Shown: piece after piece, positions 7,563-16,301 of the stretch
Position numbering within the stretch: the stretch's first letter is position 1
Layout of the letters: every line of letters begins with the position of its first letter
Assembly (NCBI RefSeq): GCF_004116385.1
Contig: NZ_PEIB01000044.1
Location: forward strand, 1 to 32,810
Origin: Veronia nyctiphanis
GTDB taxonomy: Bacteria > Pseudomonadota > Gammaproteobacteria > Enterobacterales > Vibrionaceae
Reading direction: 5' to 3'
DNA length: 32,810 bases
Translations under genes and position numbers: made by a program
The notes under the pieces: generated by a model
Databases searched by the model: none
What the model was told of the DNA's origin: nothing
Seen by the model: only the letters and a program-made list of their open reading frames with translations

Positions 7563-7617
7563 CTCGCCTAAAACCCCCAGTCTACAGCTATGGATTCCCA
7601 CTCCCCGAGGAGACACC

Positions 7618-8013
7618 ATGGCGTATCGGCTGGGGACACGCTCCCGCGAGCGGCTAACGGCCGTTCACCCTCATCTTATTCAGTTGGTCGAAAAGGCCAT
7701 CACCCTCACCGGGGTCGACTTCACTGTCCTCGAGGGCCTGCGCACGCCTGAACGTCAGCGGGTGTTGTTCAAAAAGGGCGCGACCAAAACCATGAACAGC
7801 CGCCACCTAACGGGCCATGCCGTGGACCTTGGCGCATGGGTCTGCGGGGAAGTGCGTTGGGACTGGCCGTTGCATTACCGCATTGCGGATGCCGTCAAAG
7901 CGGCATCCATTGAGCTGGGTATTCCTATCGAATGGGGTGGGGATTGGAAAAGTTTTCCTGATGGCCCCCATTTTCAGCTGCCTTGGGCAGAGTATCCGCT
8001 GGAGGAAGGCTAA
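7618..8013 (+). CDS. M15-family peptidase endolysin (D-Ala-type carboxypeptidase fold)
   Basis: A 131-residue lysis enzyme that cuts peptidoglycan peptides. Residues 61-71 read SRHLTGHAVDL, the SxHxxGxAxD zinc motif (H63, D70), and DGPHFQL supplies the second histidine (H118). EWGGDW at 105-110 carries the catalytic glutamate and the WGGDW turn typical of L-Ala-D-Glu and VanY-like phage peptidases. There is no signal peptide, so it needs the holins downstream. GAGGAG lies seven bases before the ATG. The stop overlaps the next start by one base (TAATG). All key residues are present and the gene is intact. Confidence 0.85.
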   Translation: MAYRLGTRSRERLTAVHPHLIQLVEKAITLTGVDFTVLEGLRTPERQRVLFKKGATKTMNSRHLTGHAVDLGAWVCGEVRWDWPLHYRIADAVKAASIELGIPIEWGGDWKSFPDGPHFQLPWAEYPLEEG

Positions 8014-8420
8014 TGGCGGTATGGGATGTATTGGCCGGGCTGGTCTCTCCGGTTACCGACCTCATTGATGACCTCCACACCAGTGATGAAGAAAGGCTGG
8101 CCGTCAAAGCCCGGGTGTTCGAGCTGCAAACGGCCATGGCCACCAAGGTGTTGGATTATGAATCGAGACTGATGGAAGCGCAGGCCAAGGTCATCACGGC
8201 CGAGGCGCAGGGTGATAGCTGGCTGCAACGTATCTGGCGACCGGTGACCATGCTGTGTTTTCTGGCGCTGGTTATCCTCGACAGCTTTGGCCTGTTGGCC
8301 TTTCGTCTGGCCCCCGAGGCATGGATGCTGCTGCAAATTGGCCTTGGCGGATATGTCGTCGGGCGCAGTGTCGAGAAGGTGGCCCCTACGCTCCGTGATG
8401 CTTTCCGAGGAGAGTCGTGA
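8013..8420 (+). CDS. Holin with 3TM-type domain
   Basis: The product is 135 residues from the ATG at 8013, which overlaps the endolysin stop. Residues about 10-75 are amphipathic and charged, then WRPVTMLCFLALVILDSFGLLAF and WMLLQIGLGGYVVGRS give two membrane-spanning helices. This is the GTA/phage holin_3TM pattern (WLQRIWRPVTML). It opens the inner membrane at lysis to let the M15 peptidase reach the cell wall. It sits between the endolysin and a second small membrane protein, so the two may form a holin pair or holin-antiholin. An in-frame upstream start at 7983 lies within the endolysin gene and is less likely. Confidence 0.75.
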   Translation: MAVWDVLAGLVSPVTDLIDDLHTSDEERLAVKARVFELQTAMATKVLDYESRLMEAQAKVITAEAQGDSWLQRIWRPVTMLCFLALVILDSFGLLAFRLAPEAWMLLQIGLGGYVVGRSVEKVAPTLRDAFRGES

Positions 8421-8608
8421 TGGAAAAACTCACCGTCGGCGTGAATTACTCTGCCTCTGCCGCCACCGTCTTTGCCGGGCTTGCCTTCAACGAGTGGGTG
8501 GCACTGGGCGGCCTTTTGATTGGTCTTGGTACCTTCATCACCAACCTCTGGTACAAGCGCGAACACCTCAAGCTTCAGCGAAAGGAGAAAGGCCATGACG
8601 CCAATTGA
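8420..8608 (+). CDS. HP1-family (phage_holin_2_3-like) small holin
   Basis: A 62-residue protein with one or two membrane helices (ASAATVFAGLAFNEWVALGGLLIGLGTFITNLWY) followed by a short basic tail KREHLKLQRKEK. This matches the HP1-type class II holin: a short N-terminus, two hydrophobic helices and a charged C-terminus. ATG at 8420 overlaps the previous stop. A GTG three bases upstream is in frame and less likely. Together with the preceding gene it forms the lysis cassette; I saw no Rz/Rz1 spanin pair here. Confidence 0.65.
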   Translation: MEKLTVGVNYSASAATVFAGLAFNEWVALGGLLIGLGTFITNLWYKREHLKLQRKEKGHDAN

Positions 8609-9116
8609 CTGGCTGGGCGTGGAAACCGAATACCGCAAAGGACTGGAGTCGAACCGGAAAATCGCCAAGACCTACGGCATTTCTGAGGCGGCGATTCGCC
8701 GTCAGGCCAAGAAACATGGCTGGGTGCGGGATAACGGACAGGTCAAACGTGAACGGGTGAGGGCCCATTTTGCGGGGATAGCCTTGCCGGAGGTGGAGGA
8801 CCAGCCGGAAGCCGTGGTCGAAGCGATTGAACAAGCCGCTTCAGACGATATCCGCGACATGGATATTGGCCTTGATAATGCCCGTCTGGCGCTGGGCCTC
8901 GTGAACAAAACCCTCCGTGACCTGAGGGCCAATGAGCAGGCGTGCCGCTTGCTGATGGCCGATGCCAAAAACCTCAAACTCCTTACCGAGACAAATCGCC
9001 TCAACATCGACACCATCCGCAAAATCCGTGGGCTGGACGAGCCCGGCGGACAGGAGCGGGAGATGAGTGAGGCCGAGATCGATGCACGCATCGCTGAGCT
9101 TCGGAAGAAACTATGA
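8595..9116 (+). CDS. Terminase small subunit-like HTH protein
   Basis: A 173-residue protein. Start at 8595 because AAGGAGAAA lies just before that ATG and it overlaps the holin end by 14 bases. The N-terminus reads DWLGVETEYRKGLESNRKIAKTYGIS, then AAIRRQAKKHGWVRD, the homeodomain-like HTH seen in phage small terminase subunits and related packaging proteins. The rest is helical and ends in a charged tail. It would recognise packaging DNA and help the large subunit next door, whose ATG overlaps the stop (ATGA). Small subunits are highly variable, so the call rests on the HTH plus position. Confidence 0.7.
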   Translation: MTPIDWLGVETEYRKGLESNRKIAKTYGISEAAIRRQAKKHGWVRDNGQVKRERVRAHFAGIALPEVEDQPEAVVEAIEQAASDDIRDMDIGLDNARLALGLVNKTLRDLRANEQACRLLMADAKNLKLLTETNRLNIDTIRKIRGLDEPGGQEREMSEAEIDARIAELRKKL

Positions 9117-10619
9117 CCGAGGCCAAGCGTGAACTGCTGACGCTGCTTGAGCGAAAGCGGGCCATGCGGGCGCGTCATTCTCTGGATGCGTTCTGCCGCA
9201 GCATTGTCATTCCCGGTGCGCCGATGAATGACGATGAAGGTTGTGAGGAATTCTACCCCGATACCGTGTTGCCTGCCCGCCATCATCAGCTTATCAATGA
9301 GGCCCTTGAGCGGGTGGAAGCCGGGGAAATTAAACGCCTGATGGTATTCATGCCACCGGGCTCGGCCAAGTCCACCTATGGCAGCGTGGTGTTTCCCACC
9401 TGGTTCATGGGCAAGAACCCCGGTAAGCAAATCATCTCAACCTCTTATGCCTCCAATCTGGCGTGGAAGTTTTCCCGCAAGTGCCGCCAAATCTGCAAAA
9501 GCCCGGAATATGAAGCCATTTTTGGCAGCCAGCTGACGCCGGACCACAAAGCAGTTGAGGCATGGTCACTCACCAACGGGGCTGGCTACATGGCCGGGGG
9601 TGTACTGTCTGGCATTACCGGGAACCGGGCCGATGGCCTTATCAATGATGACCCCATCAAGGGGCGGGAGCAGGCTGACAGTGAGGTCATCCGTGACAAG
9701 ACATGGGAGGCCTATAAATCGGACCTGCGGACCCGCCTCAAACCCAACGGCTTCATCATCTGGATATTGACCCGCTGGCACGAAGACGACCCGGTCGGGC
9801 GTATCTTGCCCAAGAACTACAGCGGCCAGTCCGGCTGGATTGAGGCGCAGGATGGCGAGCAGTGGTATGTCATTTCGCTGCAGGCCGAATGTGAACGCGA
9901 TGATGACCCGTTAGGCCGAGACCGGGGCGAGTTTCTTTGGACGGACTGGTTTTCCCCGGCTTTCTGGCGACAGGAAAGCGCACGCAGGAACCCGCAACTG
10001 GGAAGCCCTGTATCAGCAGCGGCCCGCGCCTTCGGAAGGGGGATTGATTAAGCGGGCGTGGATAAAACGCTATCGGGTACCGCCAGCCCATCCTATTCGA
10101 ATCGTCCACAGTTGGGATACGGCCAACAAGGCCAAGGAAATTAATGACCCTTCGGTGTGTACCCGTGTGGGCCGAGACCAAGCTCGCCTATTACCTGCTG
10201 TATGTCTGGCGTGACCGGGTGGAATACCCTGCCCTGAGGTCTATGGCCAAGAGCATTGCCAAGAAATTCCCGCCCCACGCGATGTTGATTGAGGACAAGG
10301 CCAGTGGCCAGCAACTGATTCAGGACCTGCGGGCCGAAACCCGCCTGCCGGTCATTCCTATCGAGCCCGAGAACGACAAAATCATCCGCCTCTCGTCTGA
10401 GTCCCCCAAGTTTGAAGCCGGAAGGTGTTCTTCCCGGAGGAGGCTGAGTGGCTGCCGGATTATGAGCGGGAGCTCTTCAGTTGCCCCTTGTGTGACACGT
10501 TCGATCAGGTCGACAGCACCAGTCAGTTCCTACGCTGGGCAGGGGCGAGCATTGAGCATTATGAGTACGAGCGGGTAAGAGGCGGCGGAAACAGCTTTAA
10601 ACGGGAGGGCGCATGGTGA
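9113..10619 (+). CDS. Terminase large subunit, frameshifted three times
   Basis: The packaging motor ATPase-nuclease. The N-terminal ATPase part shows LMVFMPPGSAKSTYGSVVFP (Walker A-like, GSAKST), then STSYASNLAWKFSRKCR and DGLINDDPIKGREQAD (Walker B/DDP region), with WILTRWHEDD at the ATPase coupling motif. Three breaks occur: an extra A at 9975-9977, an extra C at 10162-10164 and a lost A at 10422-10423. Repair gives NWEALYQQRPAPSEGG, then VHSWDTANK with the nuclease aspartate, LIEDKASGQQLIQDL and VFFPEEAEWLPDYE, the nuclease-domain motifs in order. The product would be about 501 residues. Three shifts with intact codons between them argue for consensus errors. If real, the terminase is dead. 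Confidence 0.85.
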
Positions 10620-12111
10620 CCAAACCGAAACTGACACGGGAAATTGCCGGGGCCACGGCAATTAGAAACCCATGGGGCAGTGGCTCGGCGGCGAGTGGCC
10701 TGACGCCAGCAAGGCTCGCCAGTATCTTGATTGCTGCTGGTGAGGGCGACCTCGAGGCCTATCTCACCCTTGCCGAGGAGATGGAGGAGCGGGACCCGCA
10801 TTACTCCAGCGTGCTGCGAACCCGAAAACTGGCTGTGGCCGGGCTGCCGGTCAACATTGAGGCCGGAGGCGAGGACAGTCATAGCGAGAAGCTGGCTGAC
10901 GCTGTAAGAGAACTCACCGAAGCACCGGAGTTTGGTGAACTGGTCGACAATGCCCTTGATGCGCTGGGCAAAGGTTTCAGCGTCAATGAAATCATGTGGG
11001 ACCGCAGCGGCGAGACGTGGACACCGTCGGATTATCGCTGGCGTGACCCGCGGTTTTTCCAGTTCCATCAGCAGCGGCCGGACGAACTGCGCTTAATGGA
11101 TGAGCGCGACCCAGTCCATGGCATTCCGCTGGCTCCGTATAAGTTTGTCATTCACAAACCCCGGATGAAGTCAGGCTGATTCTGCGCGGTGGCTTGGCCC
11201 GCTTGGTGGCCTTTTCGTATGTCTGCAAGATGTATGGCCTCAAGGACTGGCTGGGCTTTTTAGAGATTTATGGGATTCCGCTGAGGCTCGGGAAATACGG
11301 GCCCGGAGCCAACGAGGAAGACAAAGCTATCCTCAAAACGGCGGTGGCCAATATCGGCTCGGACGCGGCCGCTATCTTGCCCGATTCGATGCTGATTGAG
11401 TTTGAGCAAATCTCACAGGCCTCCGGAGCTTCGGATGTGTTCGCCCGTTTGGTGGAATGGATAGACAGGCAGGTCTCTAAGGCGGTGCTCGGTCAGACGG
11501 CCACGACTGAAGGTACGCCGGGGAAACTCGGCAACGAAGATGCCCAGAACGAGGTCCGGCAGGACCTGATTGAAGCGGACGCCCGGCAGCTGTCGAACAC
11601 CTTAAACCGTGACCTCATTCGCCCCTTTATCGACCTCAATTTCGGTCCCCAGAAAACCTATCCCAAGGTGGTTATCGCCATCCCGGAGAAGGAAGACATC
11701 AACGCACTGGCGGCGAACCTTGAAAAGTTGGTCCCGTTGGGGCTGAAGGTCTCGGCGCAGGAAGTGAGGGCGAAACTGGGATTGTCCGAGCCTGCCAGTG
11801 ATGCGGACCTGCTGGGTGTGCCGGTGCAGCCAGAGACCCCAGAGGAGGAAAACCCTGCCCAGCAACGGGCGCTTAACCGCACCACGCCGGATGATATCGA
11901 CACTATTGCCGAGATGATGCTGGATGACTGGGAAGAGAGCCGCAGCATTACTGACCCCATCCTCGAGGCGGTGAAGGCCGCGCAAAGTTATGACGACCTG
12001 TTGGCCCTCCTGCCAAGTTTGCTCGAGAAAGTTGACCCGAAAGCCCTCACTGACAGCCTCGCCAAGGCAGGCCTGATGGCCTATGGGGAGGGCCGGGAAG
12101 GCGAGGAATGA
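10613..12111 (+). CDS. DUF935 portal protein (Mu gp29-like), frameshifted once
   Basis: The portal of Mu-like phages, a ring at the head vertex through which DNA passes. The N-terminus has the DUF935 pattern of YLTLAEEMEERDPHYSSVLRTRKLAVAGL. The rest includes WRDPRFFQFH, FLEIYGIPLRLGKYG, DRQVSKAVLGQTATTEG, and a C-terminal variable tail. One missing base at about 11174-11178 breaks the raw frame at KSG; restoring it gives LILRGGLARLVAFSYVCKMYGLKDW, continuous with the family motif. Intended length is about 499 residues. Start ATG overlaps the terminase stop by seven bases and the stop overlaps the next ATG (ATGA). Confidence 0.85.
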
Positions 12112-13625
12112 TAGTTCCTGCTACCCCGCCAGTACCGGAGGAGGCGCTGGCCTATTTACGGGCCAAAGGTTACCGCCTTGCATGGCACTATGACGAGGTC
12201 TGGCGTGAGGAGCACACCAAGGCGTTTATGGTGGCCAAGGCCATGACGCAGGACCTCCTGATAGACATCCGCCATGGCGTGGATAAGGCACTGGCGCAGG
12301 GCAAGACGTTTGCAAGGTTCAAAGCCGAGCTCGAGCCCATGTTAGCCAAGCGGGGATGGCTAGGCAGGGCACTGATGCCGGATGGTTCTGTGGTTGAGCT
12401 GGGTACCCCGAGGCGGCTGAAACTTATCTACGACACCAACCTGCGTACCTCCCGCGCGACCGGGCAATGGGCCCGCATTACGCGCAATAAGGCCGTATTA
12501 CCGTATCTGCGTTATGGCCTCGGCCCCTCCAAAGAGCACCGCCATCAACACACCTTGTGGGAAGGTCTCATCCTGCCTGTTGACCATCCGTTCTGGGACA
12601 CCCATATGCCGCCAAACGGCTTTGGCTGTCGCTGTCGGGTGAGGCAACTTACGCGGGAAGAGGTAGAAAGGCGAGGCGGACCATCAGATGCCCCTAAGGT
12701 CACCCAAACCGAATGGACCAACAAGCGCACCGGCGAAACCATGATGGTCACCGAAGGGCTCGATCCCGGTTGGGACTATAACCCGGGGAAGGCGAGACTG
12801 GCGGGGGTGGAGAAACAGGCCAAGGAGAAGGACAAAGCTTTTACTAAGGCGGTGGGCACCCCAGACAAGCCCGCCCCTCCCATAAAACCTGTCGTCCCCA
12901 GTGCCCTGTCCACACTGAAAAACATTACTGGCGAGGCAATTGGGCGTATATTGGAACAGGTACCGGGGGCGGAGAAGAGATTGGCTAAGGTGGCCGAGTT
13001 TACGCAGGCGAAGGACATCAAAACCCTGATTATCAAACAGGCAGAGATGGGCTCGCGAAACCGTGCTGCAAGTCGGATACGTGAACAGGTGCTGGATTAT
13101 CTTGATGAAGACCAGCGCCGATATGGCCACAACAACTACACCATCACCAATCCGTCCCGCACCGGTGGATTTACCGCATCCGTGTTCAACCATGTGGTGG
13201 TGAAAGGCAACAGTAAGGTGAAGCTTAGTGACAATAAGGCCAAGCAAGTAGCCGAGGAGCTTAAAGCAGCGGTGAAACTGGCGGTGGATACACGCGAAAG
13301 CGGCGATGCACCGGGTCTTTGGACCATTGCTGCTAAGGTGTCACCCGAGGCGGAACTGGTTGCCACATGGGTGCATGAGTTGGGGCATCAAGTGCACTAT
13401 TGGGCGGGAGCTGAGAGGGCCGAGAAAGTGGCGAAGCGGTTTCTTTCAAGGTATTCACAGTCGGGTATCTCTCGGCGAGATTACTATGAATACCATGCTG
13501 AACACTTTTGCGCTTGGCTGTTTGATAGGGATTCCTTTGCAAAGTTCGACCCCGGTGCCGCGAGATATTTTGATGAACTGATTGAAAAAGCTATTAGAGG
13601 ACAAGAGAGGAAACGACATGACTGA
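12108..13625 (+). CDS. MuF-type minor head protein with C-terminal HExxH metallopeptidase-like domain
   Basis: A 505-residue protein, longer than plain Mu F-like proteins. Residues 1 to about 215 are the MuF/gp30-like domain: GYRLAWHYDEVWREEHTKAF at the start, then LRTSRATGQWAR, HTLWEGLILPVDHPFW and PPNGFGCRCRV, the conserved cysteine segment. Residues about 216-290 form a hydrophilic linker. The C-terminal part (about 290-505) is unrelated and contains WVHELGHQVHYW, with HELGH at 423-427 and a downstream EYHAEHF (E465), the pattern of a gluzincin peptidase with HExxH plus Glu. C-terminal toxin domains on MuF proteins are known in phages and prophages. The activity is inferred; zinc ligands and catalytic E424 are present. 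Overlaps the next small gene by eight bases. Intact. Confidence 0.8.
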   Translation: MIVPATPPVPEEALAYLRAKGYRLAWHYDEVWREEHTKAFMVAKAMTQDLLIDIRHGVDKALAQGKTFARFKAELEPMLAKRGWLGRALMPDGSVVELGTPRRLKLIYDTNLRTSRATGQWARITRNKAVLPYLRYGLGPSKEHRHQHTLWEGLILPVDHPFWDTHMPPNGFGCRCRVRQLTREEVERRGGPSDAPKVTQTEWTNKRTGETMMVTEGLDPGWDYNPGKARLAGVEKQAKEKDKAFTKAVGTPDKPAPPIKPVVPSALSTLKNITGEAIGRILEQVPGAEKRLAKVAEFTQAKDIKTLIIKQAEMGSRNRAASRIREQVLDYLDEDQRRYGHNNYTITNPSRTGGFTASVFNHVVVKGNSKVKLSDNKAKQVAEELKAAVKLAVDTRESGDAPGLWTIAAKVSPEAELVATWVHELGHQVHYWAGAERAEKVAKRFLSRYSQSGISRRDYYEYHAEHFCAWLFDRDSFAKFDPGAARYFDELIEKAIRGQERKRHD

Positions 13626-13821
13626 AGAAGAAGCGCTGGATAAGGCTCAGAATCATAAAGGTGACCACCGAAGCTATGCTCATCTTTTGCTCGAGCTTCA
13701 ACCCTATATTTCAGACGAGAAGTTCGGCTGGCTTTGGGAGGGCTTTATTGCTTCCGCTCCTTTTGAGGTGGTCATGGAGCTAAATGGTGGTGATGACAAT
13801 GTGGTGTCGATTGAGCGTTAG
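13618..13821 (+). CDS. Small acidic protein overlapping the MuF gene, candidate immunity protein
   Basis: A 67-residue protein from the ATG at 13618, which overlaps the MuF stop by eight bases. It begins MTEEEALDKAQNHKGDHRSY and ends in DDNVVSIER. It is rich in acidic residues and has no signal peptide or membrane segment. GAGAGGAAACG lies just upstream. I do not recognise a family. The tight overlap with a gene carrying an extra enzymatic domain, and the small acidic nature, are what one expects of an immunity protein that neutralises the toxin in the producing cell. The role is inferred, and an ordinary phage accessory protein is the alternative. The next gene is on the other strand, so this ends the operon block. 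Confidence 0.55.
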   Translation: MTEEEALDKAQNHKGDHRSYAHLLLELQPYISDEKFGWLWEGFIASAPFEVVMELNGGDDNVVSIER

Positions 13822-13865
13822 CTATTTTTGAAGGAGCAGGAATTATACCTGCCCGATAGAAAGCA

Positions 13866-14180
13866 TTATTCGACAGTCACTTTTCGCTTGGTAAGACCTT
13901 GCTTGCTCATACAAGAAAACAAATTTTTCATCATGCCAAATGACTTATCGAGTTCGGCTTCAAATTCCTTGTTATTTTTGTACTTTTTATCTTTCATACC
14001 TGATGCATGTGATTCAATGTAATTTTGTTTTTTATCAAAATCACAAGCGGCTTTTGCAGCGAGTATTTCTTCTTGTGAGGCTCGGACATTTGATTCATTC
14101 ATCCATACCGACTCCTTTTTTGTAGCAGAACAACCAGATGAAAATAGAATGAAGATGCAAGTCAGGGCGAATCTTTTCAT
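13866..14180 (-). CDS. Small predicted lipoprotein
   Basis: A 104-residue product from the ATG at 14180: MKRFALTCIFILFSSGCSAT is a lipoprotein signal with lipobox SSGC and cysteine 17. The longer in-frame start at 14225 would bury this signal. The mature part is lysine/glutamate-rich and helical (EEILAAKAACDFDKKQN, EAELDKSFGMMKNLF), with further cysteines. I do not recognise a family. It is AT-rich, transcribed against the virion operon, and so marks the left end of the accessory insertion. Lipoprotein cargo genes in prophages often affect the envelope or block superinfection, but no such evidence is visible here. Confidence 0.6.
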   Translation of the reverse strand: MKRFALTCIFILFSSGCSATKKESVWMNESNVRASQEEILAAKAACDFDKKQNYIESHASGMKDKKYKNNKEFEAELDKSFGMMKNLFSCMSKQGLTKRKVTVE

Positions 14181-14336
14181 ATCAATTACCGTCATTTTTG
14201 AGTTTGTAATATCTTGCGTGAGCACGATAACTCTTGCGAAAGGGTTTAGCGAGCCACAGACGAGATATCAATGAAATATAACTTTAAAATGCAGCGTTAG
14301 TTCGCAAATTAAATAAGAGTAAATTCTTTACTATAT

Positions 14337-14660
14337 TCACACCCCAATCACCTTCCCCTTATCCAACACCAAGTAATACCGCTGCTCTTTGAAGATACCC
14401 AACAGCCTCTCATGACTCACGGTCTCCCATGGTCCCTCATCATTGTCGTTGGCTGAGAACCCGATGACATTGACCATCTTCACCCGCTGTTCATAGCGCA
14501 AGTGCTTTCGTTCAATGAACCCGCCGAACATGAAATAGACCAAGCTGCCGTCCTTTAAAAGGGCAGGGATGTAATCAATCCGCGAGGTGCGGTCGAGGTG
14601 GCTGGCCGGGCACCAGACGTTGACGTGGCTGCGAGTATTCTTGAATCGGATAGCTGGCAT
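14337..14660 (-). CDS. Hypothetical protein
   Basis: A 107-residue protein. The start at 14660 (MPAIRFKNTRSHVNVWC) is preferred over 14702 because the extra residues are hydrophobic and unlike the rest. The middle reads LLKDGSLVYFMFGGFIERKHLRYEQ and the end YYLVLDKGKVIGV, suggesting a small beta-rich fold. It has no signal or membrane segment. I recognise no family. Its GC content is nearer to that of the phage genes than to the AT-rich cargo around it, so it may be a phage gene left inside the island. Function unknown. Confidence 0.5.
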   Translation of the reverse strand: MPAIRFKNTRSHVNVWCPASHLDRTSRIDYIPALLKDGSLVYFMFGGFIERKHLRYEQRVKMVNVIGFSANDNDEGPWETVSHERLLGIFKEQRYYLVLDKGKVIGV

Positions 14661-14990
14661 AGTAAAAATATACTGTATAAATGAACAGTGTAAATGTAGC
14701 AAGGGAAAAGGGGGGAGAGCAAGGGGACGATGTGATTGCGAAACAAATAGAGGGGTGAGTGCACAGTATCTTAATTAATTAAGTGAGTATCTAATACTGA
14801 TAAATGAATTTAATGAACTTTCATATATTTACAATCAAATTTAATCTCTTATTGCATTGGTGAGATTTTGACTTTCATTACATCTATTATCACCTCAGAT
14901 AAGGCATTCTGCCTTTTTTAAACGTCCATCTGCCTAATATTTTTCTATGCTGTCTAGATAAATAAAATAGTCAGTCAGTAGGATAGGGAA
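14661..14990. other. AT-rich non-coding stretch with a weak hairpin
   Basis: About 330 AT-rich bases without a supportable gene. AAGGCA-TTC-TGCCTT followed by T residues (14901-14919) could be a short plus-strand terminator. The far right end should hold the promoter of the following gene, but I see no convincing boxes. Confidence 0.35.
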
Positions 14991-16148
14991 ATGTATGATC
15001 CAACAATAGCTCATAACAAGCCTAGGCAAGTACATTCAGTTGAGGGTGAATCAAGAGAGCATGTTCATGCAGGAACTGAAGAAAAAAATAAACCGACAGC
15101 TACGCGGCAAGAGGGGGAAGCGAAAAATGGTAGTCATTGGGCTCGGGTGCATAGGAGACAACAACGTAGTCTGACATTGAATCCCGCCGTTCCGGCGGTT
15201 CCGGGTGAAATGCATACCAACCCCTCTGCACTTCCAGATAGCCAAAGACAAACTGATTTGGGGACAAAATATTATGGGCCATATGAAGAAAAGGAACTAA
15301 ATACTCGCAAGTCATCAACTGTAGAGCCCGTTCCAGCGGTTCCGGGTGTCGGACTTGAGGTTGATTCTGAGCCTGCCGCATCTCATACAGTAGAATCAAG
15401 ACAAAATGAAGAAGCGCCTAAGGGTTCTTTCGACAACCCCTATAAATTTGATGAAGGAGTACTCGCACGCAGTCACGCGCCTTTGGTGTCAAGAGAAAAC
15501 AAAGTTGTTTATGCCACGGATGGAAAAAACATATACATGCTTAATTACGATAATAGAGTGTATAGCAACAATAAGAAAAGTTGGACGAATTCTTGGGATG
15601 ATATGGGCCCTGCGCCAGCACGGCAACCTGACGTGGAGTCAACGGCGGTACCGGGTAATCCAGTAGGCAGTACACCTCCCGCACCTACTGCGGTGAATCA
15701 GCCGTTACCAACCCCAATCGACGCAACTTCTGCCCTGAACGAAGAACAGCAAGAGCAACAACTCAACGAAATAAGGCAGTCGTTCGAGAACAACAAACTT
15801 GATCTTAGTGATGAGGAGCGAAAACAGATTTCATCAGGAGCGTTGATTGCAGCTTGGCTAAAATACGCAGAAGAAAATACTGGGTCTGATGGGATGATTA
15901 AAAATGCCCCAGAAGGTAAGGACACACTGGAAACTATACAGAGTTTGAAAAGCGATTATGCTGCGGCAGCAGATGAAGCCACTCAAAAGGAGATTTGGGG
16001 ACAATTAATTACGCTTATTGACGAAACAGCTGACAAGTTGTTACCAGCGCGGGTAAATGAACTGAATGACACTTACCTAGATCAAGTACTACTAGCTTTT
16101 TTGAACCAAAATTCGAACACCTCGCCACAACAAAACGCAGATATTTAA
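14991..16148 (+). CDS. Hydrophilic repeat-bearing protein of unknown function
   Basis: A 385-residue protein without signal peptide or membrane segments. Residues 1 to about 240 look disordered and polar, with a recurring P-V/A-VPG element: NPAVPAVPGE, EPVPAVPGVG and STAVPGNPVG. A compact segment within it (VVYATDGKNIYMLNYDNRVYSNNKKSW) resembles a short beta repeat. Residues about 245-385 are acidic and helical (NEEQQEQQLNEIRQSFENNKL). I recognise no family. The GC content is between the cargo and phage genes. The start is ATG at 14991 with AGGATAGGG before it. The build, a disordered linker joining small modules, suits an effector, virion-injected or cell-surface protein, but nothing decides between these. 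It could be a rapidly evolving repeat protein. Confidence 0.55.
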   Translation: MYDPTIAHNKPRQVHSVEGESREHVHAGTEEKNKPTATRQEGEAKNGSHWARVHRRQQRSLTLNPAVPAVPGEMHTNPSALPDSQRQTDLGTKYYGPYEEKELNTRKSSTVEPVPAVPGVGLEVDSEPAASHTVESRQNEEAPKGSFDNPYKFDEGVLARSHAPLVSRENKVVYATDGKNIYMLNYDNRVYSNNKKSWTNSWDDMGPAPARQPDVESTAVPGNPVGSTPPAPTAVNQPLPTPIDATSALNEEQQEQQLNEIRQSFENNKLDLSDEERKQISSGALIAAWLKYAEENTGSDGMIKNAPEGKDTLETIQSLKSDYAAAADEATQKEIWGQLITLIDETADKLLPARVNELNDTYLDQVLLAFLNQNSNTSPQQNADI

Positions 16149-16154
16149 AAATAA

Positions 16155-16225
16155 GTGATTGAGGAGGGCTGATACGGTGCTGTTAATCTGAGAAAGCGGA
16201 TACTTTTAACTTCCTCCTCACTCAC
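16155..16225. repeat. 13-base imperfect inverted repeat
   Basis: GTGATTGAGGAGG at 16155-16167 pairs with CCTCCTCACTCAC at 16213-16225, 12 of 13 positions complementary, with a 45-base loop. It lies between two plus-strand genes. A long stem-loop or a protein-binding dyad are both possible. Confidence 0.4.
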
Positions 16226-16301
16226 AACTCTCCTTGTTTTGGCCTGACATCGATATGGTGTTAGGCAACATATCAGTTACTTATGATGACAAGGACTCCC
16301 C

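Noticed and set aside
8702-9430. A 242-residue reverse-strand frame opposite the terminase genes
   Set aside because: It lies fully antisense to well-supported terminase genes and its product is serine/arginine-rich without any recognisable motif.
10144-10578. A separate gene after the terminase
   Set aside because: Its start is internal; residues match the terminase nuclease domain and the frame is produced by two indels.
12684-13247. A 187-residue reverse-strand frame opposite the MuF gene
   Set aside because: It is antisense to a conserved gene and shows no family features.
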